From assembly GCF_905171775.1 (NCBI RefSeq), contig NC_053489.1:326650089-326714088 (forward strand): DNA of 64,000 nucleotides. Reading direction: 5' to 3'. This DNA is from Rana temporaria (lineage: Eukaryota; Chordata; Amphibia; Anura; Ranidae). The notes under the pieces were generated by a model. It did not search any database. It saw nothing but the letters and a program-made list of their open reading frames with translations, and was not told the DNA's origin. Below, piece after piece: positions 55,528-64,000 of this stretch. Position numbers and translations under genes: made by a program. Within the stretch, counting starts at the first letter, position 1. Each line of letters starts with the position of its first letter.

Positions 55528-57058
55528 CAGGTAGTGCATAATTATTAGGCAAGTTGTATTTTTGAGGATTAATTTTATTATTGAACAACAACCATGTTCT
55601 CAATGAACCCCAAAAACTCATTAATATCAAAGCTGAATTTTTTTGGAAGTAGTTTTTAGTTTGTTTTTAATGTTAGTTATTTTCGGGGGATATCTGTGTG
55701 TGCAGGTGACTACTATTACTGTGCAGAATTATTAGGCAACTTAACAAAAAAATAAATAGATACCCATTTCAATGATTTATTTTTAACAGTGAAACCAATA
55801 TAACATCTCAACATTCACAAATACACATTTCTGACATTTAAAAACAAAACAAAAACAAATCAGTGACCAATATAGCCACCTTTCTTTGCAAGGACACTCA
55901 AAAGCCTGACATCCATGGATTCTGTCAGTGTTTTGATCTGTTCACCATCAACATTGCGTGCAGCAGCAACCACAGCCTCCCAGACACTGTTCAGAGAGGT
56001 GTACTGTTTTCCCTCCTTGTAAATCCCACATTTGATGATGGACCACAGGTTCTCAATGGGGTTCAGATCAGGTGAACAAGGAGGCCATGTCATTACTTTT
56101 TTTTATTTAATACCCTTTCTTGCCAGCCACGCTGTGGAGTACTTTGACACGTGTGATGGAGCATTGTCCTGCATGAAAATCATGTTTTTCTTGAAGGATG
56201 GTGACTTCTTCCTGTACCACTGCTTGAAGAAGGTCTCTTCCATAATCTGGCAGTAGGACTGGGAGTTGAGCTTGACTCCATCCTCAATCCGAAAAGGCCC
56301 CACAAGCTCATCTTTGATGATACCAGCCCAAACCAGTACTCCACCACCACCTTGCTGGCGTCTGAGTCGGACTGGAGCTCCCTGCCCTTTACCAATCCAG
56401 CCACGGGCTCTTCCATCTGGCCCATCAAGACTCACTCTCATTTCAGCAGTCCATAAAACCTTACAAAAATCTTTCTTGAGATATTTATTGGCACAGTCTT
56501 GCCGTTGCAGCTTGTGTGTCTTGTTCAGTGGTCGTCGTCTTTCAGCCTTTCTTACCTTGGCCATGTCTCTGGGTATTGCACACCTTGTGCTTTTGGGCAC
56601 CCCAGTGATGTTGCAGCTCTGAAATATGGCCAATCTGGTGGCAAGTGGCATCTTGGCAGCTGCACGCTTAACTTTTCTCAGTTCATGGGCAGTTATTTTG
56701 CACCTTTGTTTTTCCACACGCTTCTTTTGTTTGATGATCACGCTTCAGAAGCTTTGCAATTTTAAGAGTGCTGCATCCCTCTGCTAGATATCTCTCTATT
56801 TTGGACTTTTCAGAGTCTGTCAAGTCCTTCTTTTGGCCCATTTTGCCAAAGAAAAGGAAATTGACTAATAATTATGCACACCTGATATAGAGTGTTGATG
56901 TCATTAGACCACACACCTTCTCATTACAGAGATGTACATTACCTAATATGCCTAATCGGTAGTAGGCTTTCGAGCCTATACAGCTTGGAGTAAGACAACA
57001 TGCATAAAGAGGATGATGTGGTCCAAATACTCATTTGCCTAATAATTCTGCACTCCTG
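55528..57058 (-). mobile_element. Tc1-like transposon in intron 3 of the Myb/SANT-like gene
   Basis: Inverted ends are CAGGTAGTGCATAATTATTA and, reversed, TAATAATTCTGCACTCCTG; both contain the GCATAATTATTAGGCAA motif. Length 1,531 bp is normal for a Tc1 element. The left flank is TA and the right flank GG, so the TA duplication is no longer intact. The transposase lies on the minus strand. Confidence 0.88.
55860..56841 (-). pseudogene. Tc1-like transposase, inactivated
   Basis: The start ATG is at 56841 on the minus strand (MGQKKDLTDSEKSKIERYLA, a helix-turn-helix start). A frameshift occurs before 56741. The main frame 56741-56103 covers the rest of the DNA-binding part and the DDE domain. 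In-frame TAA near 56100 separates it from the last part (TWPPCSPDLNPIENLWSIIK). Of the catalytic triad, the first Asp region reads WTAEMRVSLDG where the family usually has TDE, so the first acid appears replaced by Ala. The second (MQDNAPSH) and the Glu (NPIENLW) remain. It cannot transpose itself. Confidence 0.88.
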
Positions 57059-57182
57059 GGATGTGTTAGACACATAACAAGTGTATACACATGATAATGA
57101 TTGATTAATAAGCAAAAAAAATATTTTATTTATTTGGTAACGTTCTTTGAAATCCAAATGTTTTTTTATTATATCCTAACAG

Positions 57183-57358
57183 CATCAAGAGATATGAGAA
57201 GGCAGAACAGACTCATCAAAAAAACACACCAGAGGATCCTGCAAAACCAACGCAAGATCCGCTACCTGACGCAACAAAATGCTCTGCTAGAGCAGCAGCA
57301 ATCCGAACATATTGCGGAAATGGAACGGATTCAGAAACGCATTGATAGTTATATCTGA
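57183..57358 (+). CDS. Myb/SANT-like gene, exon 4 (coiled coil and stop)
   Basis: Acceptor TATATCCTAACAG; stop TGA at 57356-57358; an ATTAAA poly(A) signal about 15 bp further (57371-57376). Residues 170-226 (SRDMRRQNRLIKKTHQRILQ, then QNALLEQQQSEHIAEMERIQ) form a long charged helix with heptad spacing, likely a dimerising coiled coil. A C-terminal coiled coil behind a Myb/SANT domain is common in transposon-encoded Myb proteins. Confidence 0.8.
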
Positions 57359-57610
57359 ATTTATTTTTTTATTAAAAAATCTTATTTTTTGGAAATGTTT
57401 CATTTCTTTTTGAGATAGATTTGTAGGTTTTTCAACACATCTAACTTCACATCAAACAAATCAACATCAACACATTTAACTTCATAATAAGCAAAAACAT
57501 TTTATACTATTATTTTATTTAACAGTAACCTAGGACAAACTAAAGCACACGACACAGACACGACGAACACAAAATAAACTGTTGAAAAATGAACATAACA
57601 AAAGCAACAA

Positions 57611-57668
57611 TATATATATATATATACAAAGAGAGAGAGAGGGAGAGCAAGAAAGAGAGAGAGAATGC
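57611..57668. repeat. (TA)n/(GA)n compound microsatellite
   Basis: ATATATATATATAT followed by interrupted GAGAGAGAGAGG units. Confidence 0.9.
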
Positions 57669-57974
57669 AGATGAGCTCTTGCAGACAGCCCAATGGTTGC
57701 AGTATAAATGCCGCAAAACAGGGTTTACCATAAGGTTCATTGTTATAGTTACACTTGCTGTTTAGATCTGGTCTGGTAGCTTGTAGCGGAGGCTGTTGGT
57801 GGATCCGCTGTGCCAGAGAGGTCATGAAGCTTTACTCAGCATGGAGGCAGCAGCAGTAGTATTAAAATATAATATAACTAGACAATGCATTTCCTGAGGA
57901 AAATGCGAGTGGGAATGCTGAATAGCTTAATTGGTGAGCCCCTTGCCAAAGACATTCACCATAACCACTACACT

Positions 57975-58150
57975 ATCTTTAGGACACACAGCTTCTTTCT
58001 CTATCTGCAAAGTATAGAGTATGCTGACTTCCTGGTCGCCCCTCCCCCCTCAATAGGTTTCCCCTCCCCCTCAGGTCAGTGAGGAGGAATATTGCACTGA
58101 GGTCAGGAAAGTTATTTATGGAAAGAAATAACATTACAAACGCTTTTAAT
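57975..58150. mobile_element. Family E palindromic element, decayed right arm
   Basis: TTCTTTCTCTATCTGCAAAG, GAGGAATATTGCACTGAGG and AACATTACAAACGCTTTTAA align with the right half of 39638-40135 at lower identity. Confidence 0.55.
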
Positions 58151-59155
58151 TCACAGATCTAATACATGATTTAAGCCTCCAAACAAAGCTTAATAAATCC
58201 TCAACCGTACATGCGATCGATACAACGACTACACCGTTTGAAATACACGGCCCTTGTAAACGCATCGATATGAAATTTATGTTGATAAACTTAAAAATGT
58301 GGCCATGTCTGCGATTTAGAAAAGAGCGTCTTTGTGAGTTCTGCAGCAACATTTTTTAGATAATTTAACATGAGAGTCTATGAGACATAATTTCTGGCTG
58401 TTGCTCCAATAACTAAAACTAAAATACGTATCGCAGAATTGATCACATTGCCAGAAACCAGACAAGCATAGCTACGTTTTGATATAAAAATTGTGTATGA
58501 AAAGTAGATCTTGTGGGCGTGAGAGCAATTTGTTTCCCCTTTTTCTAAAGATATTTTTAATTACAAAGATCTCCAATGTTAAGGTCACATGACAGACTCT
58601 AAATCCCCTCCATAGGATTACATTATAACCGATTGCATTTTTGTGAAAAATTCTCCAAACGTAAATTGCGTTTTCACCAAAAAATTGTAAACGATAACGA
58701 TCTGAAAAGTCATAGCCGGATAGCTAAATATTTTGTGACCGCTTTAAAGTTTGTTTAGTGTCTGTAAGTGAAAGTATGAAGTAGCTGAAACTTTTGGCAG
58801 GGCATGTGAATTCAAAGGGGAAAAGGATGTTCTCATTGACTTCAATGTTAAAAAAAAGGGTCTAAAAGCTTAAAATTTATAAAAGTGTAAATAGTCGAAA
58901 AAAACTTGAAGAAGTCCCATCATTAGCTGAACGAGACGAACATTTTTACAGTTGAATGGTCTCAATAGCTGAAAGTATGCCGAAGTTACGCAGAACCAAA
59001 AAACGTAAGGAATAATAAGATTACTAAATTTACGGATATCAATACTGGAAATGTTTATTAAAGCATTCACACTAATTAAGATTAATACATTTACGGGTAT
59101 CCATACTGGGAATGCTTATTAAAGCATTCCCACTAAGTATCACACAGGCAGGATT
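58151..59155. other. No gene recognised
   Basis: AT-rich DNA, possibly old repeats. A direct duplication of about 52 bp (AAATTTACGGATATCAATAC / ACATTTACGGGTATCCATAC) lies at 59025-59140. The stretch 57669-57974 also holds nothing recognised. Confidence 0.4.
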
Positions 59156-59159
59156 TACA

Positions 59160-60268
59160 AGCAGTAGTGGTAATAGTACTAGATAGCATAAAAACACTTG
59201 GGGAATACTTTACAGCATCAGTAGTGGTCATAGTAGTCAATAGTTTACCAAAAAATTGGGACACAGGTGTCTTGACAGAGCTGTAATAGTAGTAGTATAC
59301 ATTGACAATACAGTGTCAAATCACTCGGGCAAGAGGTGCCATGATGAACAGCAGCAGCAGCATCTGTAGTGGTAATAGTAGTATAGAGTGGCAAATAACT
59401 AGTGACATAGGTGTCTTGATTGAGCAGTAGTAGTAGTAGTAGACATTGACAATACAGAGTCATATCACTTGGGCAGGAGGTGCCATGATGAACAGCAGTG
59501 GTAATAGGAGTATATAGAGTGTGAAATAACTGCTGACATAGGTGTCTTGACTGGGCAGCAGCAGCAGTAGTATTATCAGTAGTAGTTGATACAGAGTCAT
59601 ATCACTTGGGCAGGAGGTGCCATGATGAACAGCAGTGTTAATAAGAGTATATAGAGTGTGAAATAACTGCTGACATAGGTGTCTTGACTGGGCAGCAGCA
59701 GCAGCAGCAGAAGCAGCAGTAGTAGTATTAGCAGTAGTAGTTGATACAGAGTCATATCACTTGGGCAGGAGGTGCCATGATGAACAGCAGTGGTAATAGG
59801 AGTATATAGAGTGTGAAATAACTGCTGACATAGGTGTATTGACTGGGCAGCAGAAGCAGCAGTAGTAGTATTAGCAGTAGTAGTTGATGCAGAGTCATAT
59901 CACTTGGGCAGGAGGTGCCATGATGAACAGCAGTGTTAATAAGAGTATATAGAGTGTGAAATAACTGCTGAGATAGGTGTCTTGACTGGGCAGCAGCAGC
60001 AGTAGTATTATCAGTAGTAGTTGATACAGAGTCATATCACTTGGGCAGGAGGTGCCATGATGAACAGCAGTGTTAATAAGAGTATATAGAGTGTGAAATA
60101 ACTGCTGACATAGGTGTCTTGACTGGGCAGCAGAAGCAGCAGTAGTAGTATTAGCAGTAGTAGTTGATACAGAGTCATATCACTTGGGCAGGAGGTGCCA
60201 TGATGAACAGCAGTGTTAATAAGAGTATATAGGGTGTGAAATAACTGCTGACATAGGTGTCTTGACTG
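59160..60268. repeat. ~140-bp tandem array
   Basis: Seven to eight units. Six clear unit starts at GGGCAGGAGGTGCCATGATG lie at 59471, 59608, 59763, 59906, 60043 and 60186 (spacing 137-155). The spacing varies with embedded AGCAGCAGTAGTAG triplet runs. More divergent units precede 59471. It ends abruptly where the Tc1 remnant begins. Confidence 0.92.
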
Positions 60269-60920
60269 ATCCAGAGGAGTCATGGGAGAAAATCATGTGG
60301 TCAGATGAGACCATAATATAACTTTTTGATCATAATTTCACTAACCGTGTTCAGAGGAAGAATAATGATGAGTACCATGCCAAGAACGCCATCCCTAATG
60401 TGAAGCATGGGGGTGGTATCATCTTTTTTTTGGGTGGTGTTTTTCTGCACATGGGACAGGGTGACTGCACTGTATTAAGGAGAGGATGACCGTGGCCATG
60501 TATTGCGAGATTTTGGGCAACAACCTCCTTCCCTGAGTTAGAGCTTTGAAGATGGGTCGAGGCTGGGTCTTCCAACATGACAATGACCCAAAGCACACAG
60601 CCAGGATAACCAAGGATTGGCTCTGTAAGGAGCATATCAAGGTTCTGGCGTGGCCTAGCCAGTCTCCAGACCTAAACCCAATAGAGAATCTTTGGAGGGA
60701 GCTCAAACTCCGTGTTTCTCAGCGAGAGCCCAGAAACCTGACTGATGTAGAGAAGATCTGTGTGGAGGAGTGGGCCAAAATCCCTCCTCCAGTGTGTGCA
60801 AAGCTGGTGTAAAACTACAAGAAAGGTTTGACCGCTGTAATTGCAAAGAAAGCCTACTGTACCAAATATTAACATTGATTTTCTCAGATGTTAAAATAGT
60901 TATATTCAGCACTGTAAATA
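60269..60920 (+). pseudogene. Tc1-like transposase, 3' part, decayed
   Basis: The frame-disrupted sequence encodes WEKIMWSDETI (first Asp), MGRGWVFQHDNDPKHTARI (second Asp) and QSPDLNPIENLWRELK (Glu), followed by KNYKKGLTAVIAKK. This is the catalytic half of a Tc1 DD34E transposase. The 5' half is missing, replaced by the tandem array. A different subfamily from the element at 55528. Confidence 0.88.
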
Positions 60921-60965
60921 CATCAGGTCCGGGGCTCCATCAGGGAATGCATGACAAGGGACCCT

Positions 60966-63900
60966 TCAGCGCCCTGAACCGACGACGGGTGCCAGAAAGT
61001 CACCGCCGATCCAGGACTCATTCATCTTTATGAATGTGAGTCTGTCCACGGAGTCTGTGGACAGACGGGTCCTCTTGTCCGTGACCACCCCACCTGCCGC
61101 GCTGAATGTCCGCTCAGATAGTACGCTGGAGGGGGGGCAAGACAATAACTCCAGCGCATACTGAGCGAGCTCGCGGCAGGTGTCCAATCTGGCAACCCAG
61201 TACTCCATGGGGTCGTCGGTGCTCATACTGTCAGAAGCACAGACGGACGCCATGTAGTCTGCCACCATGTGGGCCAGCCGCTGGTGGTGACTGCTGCTGC
61301 TGCTGGTGCTGGTACTGGGTCGCTCGGTTTGGAAGAACATCCTCATCTCATCCATTAGGTCTCCTGCTCGGCTGCTGCTGGGTGCAGCCACCTGCTGGGT
61401 GAGATGAGGGGGGACAACTGGAGGCCGGGGAGTTGCCTGCTCCAACCGGCTGACAATGCCTGCCTGCAGTTCCTCCATCCGGTGCTGCCTCCGGCTGGCT
61501 GGGATGAACTGCTCCAGTTTCCCCTTGCACCTGGGATCCAAAAGGGTGGCCATCCAGAAATCATCCCTCGCCTTGATGGTCTTAACCCGGGGGTCCCTCC
61601 TGAGGCATCTCAGCATGTGGGCAGCCATGGGGAAGAGCACAGCCCGCTGTGACTCCTCACTGCTGGCCAGGTGAATGAGGTCCGACTCTTCATCCCTGAG
61701 GCGCTGCTGGTCACGCTCAGAGATGCCCAACCCCCGGACTATCGGTGCCCCCAACACCGGCTCTCCCTCCTGACCAGGCCCTGACTCCGGGACGACACCA
61801 GCAACCACCTCCTCCTCATCATCATCATCCTCCTCCTCCTCCTCGTCCTGGCCCTGGTCTCGGTGGAGCATTGCTGACTCCTCCTGCTCCACCAAGGCAC
61901 TCTCCCCAGCTTCGAGCAGGCGATCTAGTGTCCTCTCCAGCATGAACACTATTGGCAGCACGCTATTGAGGCCGACGTGCTCACTGCTGACCATCTTGGT
62001 CGCCTGCTCGAAGGAGGACAACACTTGGCAGACCTGCTTTATCTGCCCCCACTCCGCACAGGCGATGAAAGGGAGTTGTGGTGAAGCCCTCTCAGTGCGT
62101 AGTTCCATCAGGTACTCCCTCACCGCCCTTTGCTGCTCCCACAACCTCTTCAGCATGTGGAGGGTGGAGTTCCACCGCGTCACACTGTCCACAATCAGCC
62201 TGTGAAGGGGCAGACTGTACTTCCGCTGCAACTCGGACAGGGACGCGGTAGCGGTTGGGGAGCGCCTGAAGTGGCTGGCAATCCTACGCGCCTTTGCCAC
62301 AATGTCACTCAACCCGGGATAAGTGCGCAGGAACTTCTGCACCACCAGGTTGAGGACATGTGCCAGACAGGGCACGTGGGTCAGACTGCCAGCACTGAGG
62401 GCGGCGAGTAGGTTGCTGCCGTTATCGCAGACAACCATACCTGCCTGGAGCCTTCGGGGTGTCAGCCACTTCTGGACCTGAGCCTGAAGTGCTTTCAGCA
62501 CTTCTTCTCCAGTGTGTCTCCGGTCCCCTAAACTAACAAGCTGGAGCACGGCCTGACAGCGCACGTGCCCCACACTTGAGTAGCTACGGGGGCGCTTGCT
62601 GGGAGGCTCAGCAGCTGCGGAGACAGTGGCTTGAGGGAGACCAGCAGTTCTCCCCTGGACACCCCGGGGCGGCACCACAAGATCGGTTGCCGCCGATCCC
62701 TCACCGACGCCTCGGAGGGAAACCCAATGGGCCGTGAAGCTGATGTAGCGCCCCTGCCCATGCCTGCTGGTCCAGCCATCCATTGTCAGATGATCCAGCG
62801 ACAGGGTTACATTCTGCACAATGTGCTGGTGTAGGGCAGGGACACCAGTCCTGGCAAAGAAATGGCGGCTGGGGACACGCCATTGGGGTTGGGCCTGCTC
62901 CAACATCTGCCTGAAGGGGTTGCTGTCAACTATGTTGAAGGGCAGCAGATGTTGGGCAATAACCCTTGCCAGGAGCCCATTGAGGGAACGCACACGTCGG
63001 TCTCCAGGGGGGAAGGGAGTGGTGCGGTCAAAGGCGTCTGAAATTGACGCCTGGCGCCGGACGGCAGTGCGGGACACAGACGCGGAGGGTGCTGTGGAAG
63101 TAGAGGTCTGGCTGCCGGTACCAGTACCTCTACTAGAGGGAGCGGGGGGGCATGACCTGCTGGAAAGAGATGAAGATGTGGCAGGGGCTGCTGTACCCTG
63201 CTCACTTGTGGTGGTGGCGCTGCTACCACCACCACGCTTCATCTCGTCAAACACCGCCCAGTGGTTTATCCTCAGGTGCTGGTTCAGGGCTGTGGTACCC
63301 ACCCGAGCCAAACACTTCCCTCTCTTCACCCTCACTTTACAAATCCGGCAGATGGCCACGGTAGGGTTGTCTGCCACCAGGGTAAAGTAGTTCCAGACAG
63401 GTGACTTCAGCACCGCCCTCCTGTCAGATGGGGTGACGCTTACTTGCACCTGCTGGGACTCGGTGCGCACAGGTGGAGCTGCCTGCTGCTGCTGCTGCTG
63501 CTGCTGCTCCTCCTGACACCTCCTGCTGCCATCACCAGTGGAGACCCTGACGATGGTCTCCCTGGTGGTGACCTGGCGCACCGTTTCACCAGGGTGCCTA
63601 CCTTCCCCGTCATCACTGACGTAGTGAGCCGACGCGTCAGATGGCAACCATGATGGGTCACCCTCTTCGCCCCCAGAGATGTCAGACCAAGGGCTGAGAT
63701 GTGTTGGTCTGAGGGAACCAACTGACATGGAGCCTCTAGCCTGGCTCCGCTGTCCCCTCACCCACGCCTGGGTCTGACTAGGTGCTGCTGTTTCCTGCAC
63801 CAAAACAGCAGCACCAGTTTGAAGGGATGTCTCTGGGATACTGCCAGCAGGTATCCCATCCTCCTCATCCATCCCTTCAAAAAGGTCCTGACCATCAGGA

Positions 63901-64000
63901 CAGAGCTGAAGGTCTGCCTGATGCATAGCCTCCCCCAAGATATCCCTCTCACTGTCGCTGTCGAACAGTAAGATGCTGGACTCTTGGGGGCTGGGGGGGG
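60966..64000 (-). CDS. hAT-family transposase with BED zinc finger, open at right edge
   Basis: An uninterrupted minus-strand frame of over 1,000 codons that runs past the right edge, so the true start is not seen. A polyglutamine run (CTG repeat at 63486-63511) precedes a BED zinc finger: CRIC near 63345, then HLRINH near 63265. The hAT catalytic parts follow: DHLTMDGWTS (first Asp, near 62775), VVCDNGSNLL (second Asp, 62421-62438), CLAHVLNLVV and TRWNSTLHML. An acidic insert (EEEEEDDDDEEE) follows at about 61835. The C-terminal dimerisation domain (CPPSSVLSERTFSAAGGVVT, near 61110) ends just before the stop. Complete motifs and lack of stops suggest a young transposon or a domesticated ZBED-type gene. 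It is convergent with the Myb/SANT-like gene 3.6 kb to the left. Confidence 0.93.
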   Translation of the reverse strand, partial: PPSPQESSILLFDSDSERDILGEAMHQADLQLCPDGQDLFEGMDEEDGIPAGSIPETSLQTGAAVLVQETAAPSQTQAWVRGQRSQARGSMSVGSLRPTHLSPWSDISGGEEGDPSWLPSDASAHYVSDDGEGRHPGETVRQVTTRETIVRVSTGDGSRRCQEEQQQQQQQQAAPPVRTESQQVQVSVTPSDRRAVLKSPVWNYFTLVADNPTVAICRICKVRVKRGKCLARVGTTALNQHLRINHWAVFDEMKRGGGSSATTTSEQGTAAPATSSSLSSRSCPPAPSSRGTGTGSQTSTSTAPSASVSRTAVRRQASISDAFDRTTPFPPGDRRVRSLNGLLARVIAQHLLPFNIVDSNPFRQMLEQAQPQWRVPSRHFFARTGVPALHQHIVQNVTLSLDHLTMDGWTSRHGQGRYISFTAHWVSLRGVGEGSAATDLVVPPRGVQGRTAGLPQATVSAAAEPPSKRPRSYSSVGHVRCQAVLQLVSLGDRRHTGEEVLKALQAQVQKWLTPRRLQAGMVVCDNGSNLLAALSAGSLTHVPCLAHVLNLVVQKFLRTYPGLSDIVAKARRIASHFRRSPTATASLSELQRKYSLPLHRLIVDSVTRWNSTLHMLKRLWEQQRAVREYLMELRTERASPQLPFIACAEWGQIKQVCQVLSSFEQATKMVSSEHVGLNSVLPIVFMLERTLDRLLEAGESALVEQEESAMLHRDQGQDEEEEEDDDDEEEVVAGVVPESGPGQEGEPVLGAPIVRGLGISERDQQRLRDEESDLIHLASSEESQRAVLFPMAAHMLRCLRRDPRVKTIKARDDFWMATLLDPRCKGKLEQFIPASRRQHRMEELQAGIVSRLEQATPRPPVVPPHLTQQVAAPSSSRAGDLMDEMRMFFQTERPSTSTSSSSSHHQRLAHMVADYMASVCASDSMSTDDPMEYWVARLDTCRELAQYALELLSCPPSSVLSERTFSAAGGVVTDKRTRLSTDSVDRLTFIKMNESWIGGDFLAPVVGSGR

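Noticed and set aside
8510..64000. MUSK signal-peptide exon on the minus strand
   Set aside because: I looked for a minus-strand ATG with a hydrophobic stretch ending in a phase-1 donor and found no convincing candidate. It may lie outside the window.

Overview
The window is vertebrate nuclear DNA, almost certainly from an anuran amphibian and probably a ranid-type frog with a large genome. The strongest anchor is one host exon on the minus strand (8383-8509). It encodes the start of the first immunoglobulin domain of MuSK, the muscle-specific receptor tyrosine kinase. Almost everything else is transposable elements, many nested, plus micro- and minisatellites. The frog assignment rests on several TTAA-flanked and GGCC-ended repeat families that I recognise from ranid genomes from memory; it was not searched. 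If exon 8383-8509 is MUSK exon 2, most of the window to its right is probably MUSK intron 1 or upstream DNA, and the part to its left is intron 2.

Layout. 1-2.4 kb: 3' end of a BEL/Pao LTR retrotransposon (integrase and LTR). 3.9-5.1 kb: a hAT-type non-autonomous element with an exact 8-bp target duplication, carrying a G-rich 20-bp minisatellite. 5.4-8.0 kb: repeat fragments and a partial duplicate of the MUSK exon. 8.4 kb: the intact MUSK exon. 9.2-12.5 kb: a hAT element (8-bp duplication) split by a 2.45-kb almost perfect palindrome (3-bp duplication) with two outward-facing TATA boxes. 13-17.3 kb: stacked miniature elements. 17.5-21.2 kb: minisatellites with a tRNA-derived SINE. 22.1-27.0 kb: a decayed L1-type LINE. 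27-45 kb: scattered miniature elements and minisatellites in otherwise unremarkable DNA. 45.8-51.2 kb: a miniature element split by a second, 5'-truncated LINE with a 15-bp target duplication.

52.1-64 kb is the most interesting part. A hAT-like terminus (52070) with a 97-bp tandem array is followed by an intact four-exon gene. Its spliced product is a 226-residue Myb/SANT-type DNA-binding protein with an acidic middle and a C-terminal coiled coil. Downstream, on the opposite strand and running off the right edge, lies an uninterrupted reading frame of about 1,000 residues for a BED-finger hAT transposase. A decayed Tc1 element, a SINE and a ~140-bp tandem array have been inserted between or inside these genes. 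One reading is a large two-gene hAT transposon with an accessory Myb protein, an arrangement standard for PIF/Harbinger elements but not, to my knowledge, for hATs. The right terminus is outside the window, so this remains a hypothesis.
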